From Acidobacteriota bacterium (lineage in GTDB: Bacteria > Acidobacteriota > Terriglobia > UBA7540), in contig JAJYNF010000098.1 in NCBI GenBank assembly GCA_021786455.1, positions 1 to 6,815 of the forward strand: 6,815 bases of DNA. The letters are read 5' to 3'. Within the stretch, counting starts at the first letter, position 1. Every line of letters begins with the position of its first letter. The position numbers were made by a program, and so were the translations under genes. A model generated the notes under the pieces. It worked only from the letters and a program-made list of their open reading frames with translations, was not told the DNA's origin and searched no databases. Below are positions 1 to 5,075 of this stretch, in pieces.

Positions 1-98
1 GACCCAATCGCCGCTGACCCGGCCATCGCCGGTATCCATGCAGCCAGCATCATCGCGCTTACCACCACCATCGCTTGCGCCATCCGTCTCTTGGACAT
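1..98 (-). CDS. N-terminus of an exported protein (signal peptide), truncated by the window edge
   Basis: The complement reads open from an ATG at 98 to the window edge, giving 32 full codons. The peptide begins MSKRRMAQAM, runs through a hydrophobic stretch rich in V, A, M and L, and reaches an AMA-G site near residues 24-27 that fits signal peptidase I cleavage. This is a basic n-region, a hydrophobic core and a small-residue cleavage site, so the product should leave the cytoplasm by the Sec route. A GAGGAG ribosome binding site (complement of 106-111) lies 7 bases before the chosen ATG. An in-frame ATG at 104 sits too close to that site. A near-consensus promoter lies about 100 bases upstream. 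The mature protein is outside the window, so no function can be given. Confidence 0.62.
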   Translation of the reverse strand, partial: MSKRRMAQAMVVVSAMMLAAWIPAMAGSAAIG

Positions 99-105
99 GG
101 ACATT

Positions 106-111
106 CTCCTC
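106..111 (-). promoter_or_regulatory. Shine-Dalgarno site for the exported-protein gene
   Basis: The complement reads GAGGAG and ends 7 bases before the ATG at 98. This spacing selects that ATG over the in-frame one at 104, which is only 1 base from the motif. Confidence 0.6.
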
Positions 112-192
112 ACGTTTGCTTACCGCACCGCTTACGCCTCCGCGCCACGCAGCTTCGGGAGACGCTCAGGCCGACGGCAAGAATTCCCATCC

Positions 193-221
193 TTTATACA
201 AGATGAATTTCCCGGTGTCAA
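193..221 (-). promoter_or_regulatory. Near-consensus sigma70 promoter for the exported-protein gene
   Basis: On the complement, TTGACA (221-216) and TATAAA (198-193) are separated by exactly 17 bases. That is a perfect -35 box, a 5/6 match to the -10 box and the ideal spacer. Transcription would start near 186, leaving a leader of about 90 bases before the ATG at 98. There is no other good start on this strand between the promoter and that gene, so it most likely drives it. Confidence 0.65.
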
Positions 222-308
222 GCGGTTTCATAACACGAAGTTCCGCTGACAGCAGAGGGCAAAATGGGAATTAAGCCTTTGGATGGCTGCAACTCGCGGC
301 GAGCCTAA

Positions 309-617
309 CGGCCGCTGCTTTACCAGGACGAGGAGCGGGAGGAGCAACGCCCGCAGCGCGATCCGATTCGGGCGGCGAAACCTTCGGCTTCGGCCTTGGC
401 CAAGAAGCGTTCGCACCGAACCACGGACGGATTTCTGGTGCACAGCTTCCAGAGCTTGCTGGGGGAGTTGGCCCGTCGCGCCCGCGTGACCTACCGGGTC
501 AAAGCCGGGAAGGCGGGGGAAACCCCGAACGCGAGCTTTCAACAGACACCCGAGCCCACGCCGCTCCAGGCTCGGGCCGATGAACTGATCCGGGCGTTCT
601 CAGCAGCCGGAAACTGA
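309..617 (+). pseudogene. C-terminal remnant of an IS4/IS1634-like DDE transposase
   Basis: The frame is open from 309, just after an in-frame TAA at 306-308, to the TGA at 615-617, giving 102 residues. It starts RPLLYQDEE and continues through a basic segment with KKRSHRTTDGFLVHSFQSLL to FQQTPEPTPLQARADELI near the end. From memory, the T-D-D/G-G-x-x-VHSF-x-x-LL-x-x-LA block followed by TPLQ-RA-x-x-L is the typical C-terminal tail of IS4-superfamily (IS1634-like) transposases. The DDE catalytic core that should precede it is absent, there is no credible ATG with a ribosome binding site, and an in-frame stop blocks the upstream side. It is therefore a decayed fragment. The exact IS family is a recollection and would need a search. 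A small unrelated gene starting at TTG 396 is the weaker alternative. Confidence 0.68.
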
Positions 618-788
618 CTCCGCCGTAATCCTTCGCTGAATCAGCAGCATACCCCCTCGGCGCTACCGGAACTTCGGGCTAGAAGACGACGGTACATGCT
701 TGACGTCGGAATCGGCGTTTAACGTCCATACGGATCTTCATCTTAGCCGAGCATGGAATTTTAGGATATGTGTAAACCGGCAGTGCCT
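618..788. other. Intergenic gap between transposase remnant and tRNA, nothing recognised
   Basis: I see no gene, strong promoter or long repeat here. The right inverted repeat of the former insertion sequence should lie in the first tens of bases, but the left end is missing, so it cannot be identified by pairing. A TTGACG box near 699 has no acceptable -10 box at the right distance. Confidence 0.4.
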
Positions 789-810
789 GTTTGCGCGGTC
801 GCGAGCAAAC
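789..810 (-). terminator. Hairpin just 3' of tRNA-Arg, possible terminator or processing signal
   Basis: GTTTGC at 789-794 and GCAAAC at 805-810 are perfect complements around a 10-base centre that adds two more G-C pairs. The hairpin begins 4 bases past the CCA end of the tRNA. No T-run follows in the minus direction, so it lacks half of an intrinsic terminator. It may instead stop RNase trimming or act with Rho. Confidence 0.35.
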
Positions 811-813
811 TAC

Positions 814-890
814 TGGCGGGCCTGGGGCGACTCGAACGCCCGACCCTCTGCTTAGAAGGCAGATGCTCTATCCACCTGAGCTACAGGCCC
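814..890 (-). tRNA. tRNA-Arg(TCT)
   Basis: The 77-base complement folds into a complete cloverleaf. The acceptor stem GGGCCTG pairs with CAGGCCC. The D arm has stem GCTC/GAGC and a loop containing GG. The anticodon stem TCTGC/GCAGA encloses loop CTTCTAA with anticodon TCT at 856-854. The variable loop is GGGTC. The T arm has stem GGGCG/CGCCC with loop TTCGAGT. The discriminator base is G and CCA is encoded. Anticodon TCT reads AGA and AGG arginine codons, which should be minor codons in a GC-rich genome. No intron or mismatch is seen, so the gene looks functional. Confidence 0.98.
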
Positions 891-902
891 GCCAACGAAC
901 CG

Positions 903-908
903 AATATA
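903..908 (-). promoter_or_regulatory. -10 box of the tRNA-Arg promoter
   Basis: The complement reads TATATT (908-903), 12 bases before the tRNA 5' end at 890, which allows a start about 6 bases ahead of the mature tRNA. At 17-base spacing the -35 box would be TATGGC, a poor match. The call therefore rests on the -10 box and its position. Confidence 0.45.
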
Positions 909-986
909 ACATGGCTCGAGCGCAAGCCATAGCTGACTCAGCAGCCGCTGCCTTGGCCGAACCCACCGGCAACCCGCGCGGCCGGC

Positions 987-1115
987 ATGGGAATCCGCTA
1001 TAGTAAAGTACGGAAGGCTGTTCGTGAGACAGGGAGGTTTTTTCTAGTCAGGGCGGGTAAGGTTGTCGAGAGGAACGTCCACTGCGGGCCGAGAAAGCTC
1101 ACGCGAGGTGAGTAA
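987..1115 (+). CDS. Possible 42-codon ORF upstream of aroA, doubtful
   Basis: An ATG at 987 opens a frame that runs to the TAA at 1113-1115. The peptide is strongly basic, starts MGIRYSKVRKAVRETGRFF and ends CGPRKLTRGE, with one Cys and one His near the C-terminus. I do not recognise it. In its favour, the residue mix is protein-like and it stands directly before aroA in the same direction. Against it, there is no ribosome binding site before 987, third codon positions are not clearly GC-biased, and a -10-like TATAGT lies inside it at 999-1004. Its last codons also overlap a strong foldable element. Chance ORF or leader peptide are both possible. Confidence 0.22.
   Translation: MGIRYSKVRKAVRETGRFFLVRAGKVVERNVHCGPRKLTRGE
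999..1004 (+). promoter_or_regulatory. Possible -10 box for aroA
   Basis: TATAGT matches the TATAAT consensus at 5 of 6 positions and would start a transcript near 1011, about 135 bases before aroA. No good -35 box is present at 16-18 bases upstream, where the sequence is GC-only. If it is real, the transcript would lack the ATG at 987, so this promoter and the small ORF exclude each other. Confidence 0.35.
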
Positions 1116-1134
1116 CCGGCGCAGAAAAAACTGC
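1082..1134 (+). promoter_or_regulatory. Foldable leader element in front of aroA
   Basis: Nested pairing is visible. CTGCG (1082-1086) pairs with CGCAG (1120-1124), CCG (1089-1091) with CGG (1117-1119), and CTCAC (1098-1102) with GTGAG (1108-1112), leaving a 5-base apical loop. GCAG (1121-1124) could instead pair with CTGC (1131-1134) across six A residues, forming a small hairpin one base before the aroA ribosome binding site. The two pairings exclude each other, as in a switch or attenuator. It matches no riboswitch class I can recall by its conserved core. A general role as mRNA structure is equally possible. Confidence 0.4.
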
Positions 1135-1145
1135 TGAGGATAAAG

Positions 1146-2447
1146 GTGAGCTTGTTTCGAGATGGTGGCGGGAAAAGTATTCGGCCGTCAGGGCGGCTAC
1201 GAGCGACCCTGCGATTTCCGGGGGACAAATCCATTTCTCACCGCTATGCGCTCTTGGCGGCGATTGCGGAGGGGAAAAGTGAAATCCATTTTTATTCTGA
1301 CGCCGCTGACTGCCAATCTACGCTGAACTGCCTTGAACGTTTAGGGGTGGAGATTCATCCGCAGGGCGGCACCGTCATCATTGAAGGTGGAGGGCTGGGG
1401 GGGCTGAAAGCTGCGAAGACGGAACTCGATGCCGGAAATTCCGGCTCGACGATGCGGATGCTGGCGGGAATTTTGGCGGCGCAACCGTTCCGGTCGCGGC
1501 TGGTCGGCGACGCTTCGCTCTCCCACCGGCCCATGAGGCGCATAGCGGAGCCGTTGGCCCGAATGGGCGCGCGAATCCATATGCGGGAGGGCGGATTGCC
1601 TCCGCTAGAAATCGAGGGAGCCAAGTTACGGCCGATTCAATACGAAATGCCTGTACCCAGTGCTCAGGTCAAAACGGCCGTGCTGTTGGCCGGACTCTTT
1701 GCGGACGGCGTGACCGAAGTGACTGAGCCGGCTCCGACCCGCAACCATACAGAAATCGCCCTCGAGCAGATGGGAGCAGCGGTCGGTCGCCACGGCAGGA
1801 CGGTCCGGGTGGAAGGACGCGCGCGCTTGTCGGGCCAAAAGATATACGTCCCTGGCGACATTTCTTCGGCAGCTTTTTTCGTTGTGGCCGGGCTGATGGT
1901 GCCAGGATCCGATTTGACGCTCGAAAACGTCGGACTTAACCCCAGCCGCACGGGCATCCTCCGACTGATCTCACGAATGGGCGGGCGAGTCAGGGTTCTC
2001 CGGACGGAGATGCTGAACGGCGAGCTGATCGGTGATCTTCGCATAGAGGCAAGCGAGATTCGGGGCGGCGAAATTCCGAAAGCGATGATTCCCGAGCTGA
2101 TTGACGAACTTCCGGTGTTGGCGGTATTGGGCACACAAACGGAGGCCGGCCTCACATTCCATGGCGCGGAAGAACTGCGAGTGAAAGAAAGCGACCGCCT
2201 GGCTGCCGTGGCGGAGAACCTTCGGAGGATGGGGGCGCAGGTGGAGGAATTTCCCGATGGGCTGAGCTTGTCCGGACGTCAGAAATTGCATGGGGCTGAA
2301 ATCGAAACCTCCGGCGACCATCGCATCGCTATGGCCTTCGCCGTGGCGGGATTGGTGGCGGAAGGAATGACGGTTTTGAACGAGGTGGCTTCTGTCAAAA
2401 TCTCCTTTCCGACCTTCTTTGAGGTCCTAGAGAAGGCAAGGGCATAG
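1146..2447 (+). CDS. aroA: 3-phosphoshikimate 1-carboxyvinyltransferase (EPSP synthase), class II type
   Basis: This cytosolic enzyme joins phosphoenolpyruvate to shikimate-3-phosphate, giving 5-enolpyruvylshikimate-3-phosphate in the pathway to chorismate and the aromatic amino acids. The 433 residues match the usual full length. Motifs in order are PGDKSISHR (25-33), GNSGSTMR (97-104) in the PEP-binding loop, SAQVK (172-176), RNHTE (199-203), PGDISSAAFF (236-245), NPSR (265-268), IPELIDELPVLAV with the catalytic Asp equivalent (D320), KESDR (347-351, E348) and GDHRIAM (391-397). GDKS, SAQxK and RxHxE are signatures of class II EPSP synthases, which often tolerate glyphosate. Here NxTR is NPSR, and the position of E. 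coli Pro101 is Met105. The start is the GTG at 1146, 5 bases after GAGGA (1136-1140). TTG 1152 is the alternative. It stands alone, with no other shikimate gene in the window. No frameshift or missing catalytic residue is seen. Confidence 0.97.
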   Translation: MSLFRDGGGKSIRPSGRLRATLRFPGDKSISHRYALLAAIAEGKSEIHFYSDAADCQSTLNCLERLGVEIHPQGGTVIIEGGGLGGLKAAKTELDAGNSGSTMRMLAGILAAQPFRSRLVGDASLSHRPMRRIAEPLARMGARIHMREGGLPPLEIEGAKLRPIQYEMPVPSAQVKTAVLLAGLFADGVTEVTEPAPTRNHTEIALEQMGAAVGRHGRTVRVEGRARLSGQKIYVPGDISSAAFFVVAGLMVPGSDLTLENVGLNPSRTGILRLISRMGGRVRVLRTEMLNGELIGDLRIEASEIRGGEIPKAMIPELIDELPVLAVLGTQTEAGLTFHGAEELRVKESDRLAAVAENLRRMGAQVEEFPDGLSLSGRQKLHGAEIETSGDHRIAMAFAVAGLVAEGMTVLNEVASVKISFPTFFEVLEKARA

Positions 2448-2462
2448 TCCAAGAGACGGTGT

Positions 2463-2491
2463 GCCGCCGCTGGTTCAATCCGGCGTGCGGC
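2463..2491 (+). terminator. Strong stem-loop after aroA, candidate terminator
   Basis: GCCGCCGCTGG (2463-2473) pairs with CCGGCG (2480-2485) and GCGGC (2487-2491). This gives 11 pairs, one of them G-T, with a single bulged T and loop TTCAAT. It begins 15 bases past the aroA stop, the right place for a terminator. No T-run follows, so termination by this element alone is uncertain. Confidence 0.42.
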
Positions 2492-2571
2492 GCGTCCACG
2501 GTGACGGGCATCGGCGGCGGATAGCGTGGCGCTGGATCGCCCCGGCAGAGAGAAGGTGGACATTAAGTCGC

Positions 2572-2601
2572 GCGTCCCGGCCTGACTTAGCCAGGCCACG
2601 C
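2572..2601 (+). other. Stem-loop in the aroA-aminotransferase gap
   Basis: GCGT (2572-2575) pairs with ACGC (2598-2601), and GGCCTG (2579-2584) with CAGGCC (2592-2597), around the 7-base loop ACTTAGC. A 3-base bulge CCC separates the two helices on the left side. It has no T-run on either strand. A weaker hairpin (GGCG/CGCC, near 2528-2541) lies between this one and the stem-loop at 2463, so the gap holds three in a row. It could be a small RNA, a 3' end structure or a repeat. I cannot tell which. Confidence 0.4.
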
Positions 2602-2628
2602 ATGACACAGCCCGCAAAGCGAATCTTG

Positions 2629-2658
2629 TTGCACAAGCGGGGCGATTTTCATTATTCT
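2629..2658 (+). promoter_or_regulatory. Likely promoter of the aminotransferase gene
   Basis: TTGCAC (2629-2634) and TATTCT (2653-2658) are 18 bases apart, with 4/6 matches to each sigma70 box. The surrounding AT-rich stretch (2644-2679) contrasts with its GC-rich flanks. Transcription would begin near 2665, about 28 bases before the ATG at 2693. Confidence 0.45.
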
Positions 2659-2680
2659 GCCAATTCTTGAATATTTTTCC

Positions 2681-2686
2681 GGGAGG
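2681..2686 (+). promoter_or_regulatory. Strong Shine-Dalgarno site for the aminotransferase
   Basis: GGGAGG ends 6 bases before the ATG at 2693. It is the clearest ribosome binding site in the window and fixes that start. Confidence 0.85.
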
Positions 2687-2692
2687 CCAAGG

Positions 2693-3838
2693 ATGTCGGC
2701 GCAGAAGGTTGGTTTTTATGGGCACGTTCGTCAGTACCACAATCTGAAAGCGGAGCTTGACGCCGCGATTCACGGGGTACTGGAGAGCGGCGCGTACGTG
2801 CTCGGCCCGCGCGTGAAGCAATTTGAAGAGGAGTTGGCCCGCTATTGCGCGATGCGCCATGCGGTGGGCCTCAACTCTGGAACGGACGCGCTCTGGCTGG
2901 TTTTCATTGCCCTGGGCTTGGGTCCGGGTGATGAGATCATCACGACTTCAAACACCTTCTTCGCCACGGCGGAAGCCATCTGGCTGGTCGGCGCGACGCC
3001 GGTGTTTGTGGACATTGATCCCAACACCCGCAACATAGATCCCAAGCTGATCGAAGCGGCCATCAGCCCGCGCACCAAAGCCGTCGTGCCCGTTCACCTT
3101 TACGGGCAGCCGGCGGACATGAAAGCCATTTCGGCCATCGCCAAGAAGCACAAATTGCGAGTCATTGAAGATTGCGCGCAGGCGCTCGGAGCGCGCGGCG
3201 CGGATTTCGCTATCGGCGAGCTCAGTGACGCCGTCGCGACCAGCTTCATTATTCAAAAGAACCTCGGCTGCTTCGGCGACGGCGGCGCTGTGATCACGAA
3301 CGACACGGCCCTGACCGCGCAAATCGCCAAATTGCGCAATCACGGCTCGCCAAAACGCTCGCATCACAGCATCGGCTATAACAGCCGGCTGGATGAAATC
3401 CACGCCGCCACGCTCAGCGTGAAACTGAAGTACCTTGACCGTTGGAGCGACCGCCGAATTGAAATCGCCAAGAAATATGACACGGCGCTGGCGGGAACCT
3501 CTCTGCAACTGCCGGTCACGCTGACGGGCTACCGTCACGTTAACCATCTCTACGTCGTCGAGACGGACGCGCGCGACCATTTGCAGGCTCATCTCGACGC
3601 TCAGGGCATCACTGCCCTCACGCATTATCCCATTGCCATTCATCAGCAGGACGGCTACCCGTGGGGACGGCCAGCGCGAATTTCGGGTTCTCTGAAGCAC
3701 ACGGAGCGGTCTGCGGCGCGCGTCCTGTCGCTGCCGATGTATCCCGAACTGACCGACGAGGAAGTCAGCCGCGTGATCGAGGCCATCGTCGCCTGGGACA
3801 AGACTCAGGCAGGCAAGGCTCAGAAAGTGGCGAGTTAA
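2693..3838 (+). CDS. DegT/DnrJ/EryC1/StrS family PLP-dependent aminotransferase
   Basis: This is a soluble fold-type I aminotransferase. Members transfer an amino group, usually from glutamate, to a keto group on a nucleotide-linked or free sugar, for surface glycans or secondary metabolites. The 381 residues are normal for the family. Visible motifs are ESGAYVLGP (31-39), NSGTDAL (61-67) at the cofactor phosphate site, EDCAQALGA (159-167) whose Asp160 should contact the pyridine nitrogen, the Schiff-base lysine K189 in QKNLGCFGDGGA, and GYNSRLDEIHAA (228-239). The stretch before the lysine reads SFIIQ rather than the common SFxP(T/S/G), which is unusual, but the lysine is kept. The start is fixed by GGGAGG at 2681-2686. 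A Gfo/Idh/MocA dehydrogenase gene follows 140 bases later, a pairing known from 3-amino-sugar pathways. The substrate cannot be named from sequence. No phosphosugar kinase or nucleotidyltransferase is nearby. Confidence 0.95.
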   Translation: MSAQKVGFYGHVRQYHNLKAELDAAIHGVLESGAYVLGPRVKQFEEELARYCAMRHAVGLNSGTDALWLVFIALGLGPGDEIITTSNTFFATAEAIWLVGATPVFVDIDPNTRNIDPKLIEAAISPRTKAVVPVHLYGQPADMKAISAIAKKHKLRVIEDCAQALGARGADFAIGELSDAVATSFIIQKNLGCFGDGGAVITNDTALTAQIAKLRNHGSPKRSHHSIGYNSRLDEIHAATLSVKLKYLDRWSDRRIEIAKKYDTALAGTSLQLPVTLTGYRHVNHLYVVETDARDHLQAHLDAQGITALTHYPIAIHQQDGYPWGRPARISGSLKHTERSAARVLSLPMYPELTDEEVSRVIEAIVAWDKTQAGKAQKVAS

Positions 3839-3978
3839 GTCGCGGCACGGGAACACCGCAAGCGAGCATTGGTTCTCCGAGCCCTCTGCGTTAGATTCTT
3901 TCAGGCCGCGGCGGTCCCGGAGACGGGGTCAAAAACCTTCGCTCCAGGAAACGCACCCGGGAGCTTGTGCGAGAGACC

Positions 3979-5004
3979 ATGAGCGTATCCAAAAAATACA
4001 CCGTCGTTGTGGCAGGAATGGGCAAGCGCGGCAACCATCACGCCGACGCTTTCAAGAAAAACGGACGTTTTGAAATCATCGGCCTCTGCGACATTGACCG
4101 CGAGCGGCTGGACGCTGCCGCCAAGAAGTTCGGCGTGGCCGAGGTCTCCACGGATGCCGCCGCGCTCGTTAAGAAAACTCGCCCGGATATTTTTTGCTTT
4201 TGCACGCTTCCCGATCTTCGCCTGCCTCTGATTCAGGCTGGCGTCGAAGCGGGCGCCAGGTTGATCGCCTACGAAAAGCCCACGGCACTTTCGACGAACG
4301 AAGCGCTCGAAATCATGAATCTGGTCCGCAAGGCCGGCGTCAAAACGGTCGTCAGCCATCAGCACCGCTACGGTCCGCATTACCGGAAAGTAAAGGAAAT
4401 CGTCGCCAGCGGCGCGCTCGGCCGCGTCCACACCGTCTATGGCACGGCGACCGGATGGATGATCCACATGATGACCCACCTGATTGACTACACTCGCTGG
4501 TTCAACGATTATGCCGAAGCCGAGTGGGTGGTCGGGCAGGCGCACGGAAAGTCGAAGCTTTCGGACAATCATCCTTCGCCCGATTACGTCGGCGGCCTCA
4601 TTCAGTTTTCCAACGGCGTGCGCGGCATTGTCGAATCGGGCGACGGTGCGCCCGACGTTCCGGAAGTGGAATACTGGTGGCGCAAGTGCCGCATGGGCGC
4701 GCAGGGAACGGAAGGTTTTGCCGAGGTCTTGACCGGCGGCGGATGGCGCGCCGTGACGCGCGACGGCGTGCTCTCCGGCCCCGGCGGAATGGATTACGAG
4801 CACGACATGGGGCCTTACGTCCAGGAAATGGTGGATTGGCTGGATGACGAATCCAAGGTCCATCCTTGCAACGGGGAAAGCGCCTACAAAGACCTCGAAA
4901 TCATGATGGCGATCTGCCGCTCCGCGATTCAGCGTGGTAAAGTCAAGCTGCCGCTTGGCCCGGGTGAACCCGAGCTCGAAGCGCTTGCCAAAGCCCTGCC
5001 GTAG
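3979..5004 (+). CDS. Gfo/Idh/MocA family NAD(P)-dependent oxidoreductase
   Basis: This family oxidises or reduces a hydroxyl on sugars, inositols or nucleotide sugars with NAD(P). From the ATG at 3979 it has 341 residues. An N-terminal Rossmann domain carries VVVAGMGKRGNHH (9-21, the GxGxxG nucleotide loop) and the acidic LCDID at the end of the second strand (36-40), which suggests a preference for NAD. The family signature EKP lies at 99-101 with K100 as the usual active-site lysine, and HMMTHLIDYTRWF (163-175) holds the C-terminal domain's histidine/aspartate region. An in-frame GTG at 3967, 3 bases after GGGAG (3959-3963), is an alternative start adding 4 residues. Neither start has ideal spacing. 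It lies 140 bases after the aminotransferase and 71 before the SIS gene. Together with the aminotransferase it could introduce an amino group by oxidation then transamination, but the substrate is unknown. Confidence 0.95.
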   Translation: MSVSKKYTVVVAGMGKRGNHHADAFKKNGRFEIIGLCDIDRERLDAAAKKFGVAEVSTDAAALVKKTRPDIFCFCTLPDLRLPLIQAGVEAGARLIAYEKPTALSTNEALEIMNLVRKAGVKTVVSHQHRYGPHYRKVKEIVASGALGRVHTVYGTATGWMIHMMTHLIDYTRWFNDYAEAEWVVGQAHGKSKLSDNHPSPDYVGGLIQFSNGVRGIVESGDGAPDVPEVEYWWRKCRMGAQGTEGFAEVLTGGGWRAVTRDGVLSGPGGMDYEHDMGPYVQEMVDWLDDESKVHPCNGESAYKDLEIMMAICRSAIQRGKVKLPLGPGEPELEALAKALP

Positions 5005-5061
5005 GAACATCCCGCCACGTTCCCCTGCCTTCGCACTTCTCAAAAACACGCTCCGGTGAGC

Positions 5062-5067
5062 TACAAT
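5062..5067 (+). promoter_or_regulatory. Possible -10 box giving a near-leaderless SIS transcript
   Basis: TACAAT matches the sigma70 -10 consensus at 5 of 6 positions and ends 8 bases before the ATG at 5076. A transcript would start near 5074, almost at the initiation codon. The -35 match is weak (TTCTCA at 5037-5042, 19 bases away). The absence of a properly spaced ribosome binding site for this gene is consistent with leaderless initiation. Confidence 0.35.
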
Positions 5068-5075
5068 GACTGGTC

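Noticed and set aside
814..890. tRNA gene as an attachment site with a partner repeat in the window
   Set aside because: I found no second copy of the tRNA 3' segment and no integrase gene, so no att site can be supported.
791..1003. 70-codon plus-strand frame over the tRNA region
   Set aside because: It reads through the antisense of tRNA-Arg. The protein-like stretch with GATRTPDPLLRRQ is a well-known artefact of translating tRNA complements.
1055..1145. RNase P RNA-like string (GAGAGGAACGTCC) before aroA
   Set aside because: Only a short part resembles the GAGGAAAGTCC core, one base differs in the key stretch, and there is no room for the remaining ~300 bases before aroA starts.
2279..2860. 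193-codon minus-strand frame spanning the end of aroA and the following gap
   Set aside because: It overlaps both real genes antisense, and its intergenic part coincides with stem-loops. No family resemblance is seen.
2948..3856. 302-codon minus-strand frame across the aminotransferase
   Set aside because: It is a shadow of the real plus-strand gene, with biased composition and no ribosome binding site or recognisable domain.
3839..3978. Terminator or promoter in the aminotransferase-dehydrogenase gap
   Set aside because: Only a 5-pair stem with a 3-base loop (GGTTC/GAGCC) is present, with no T-run and no matched -35/-10 pair.
3901..5049. Long open frame (382 codons) on the minus strand across the oxidoreductase gene
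   Set aside because: It lies antisense to a gene with clear family motifs. High GC at third codon positions removes stops from the opposite strand, and its Arg/His/Gly-rich translation resembles no protein family.
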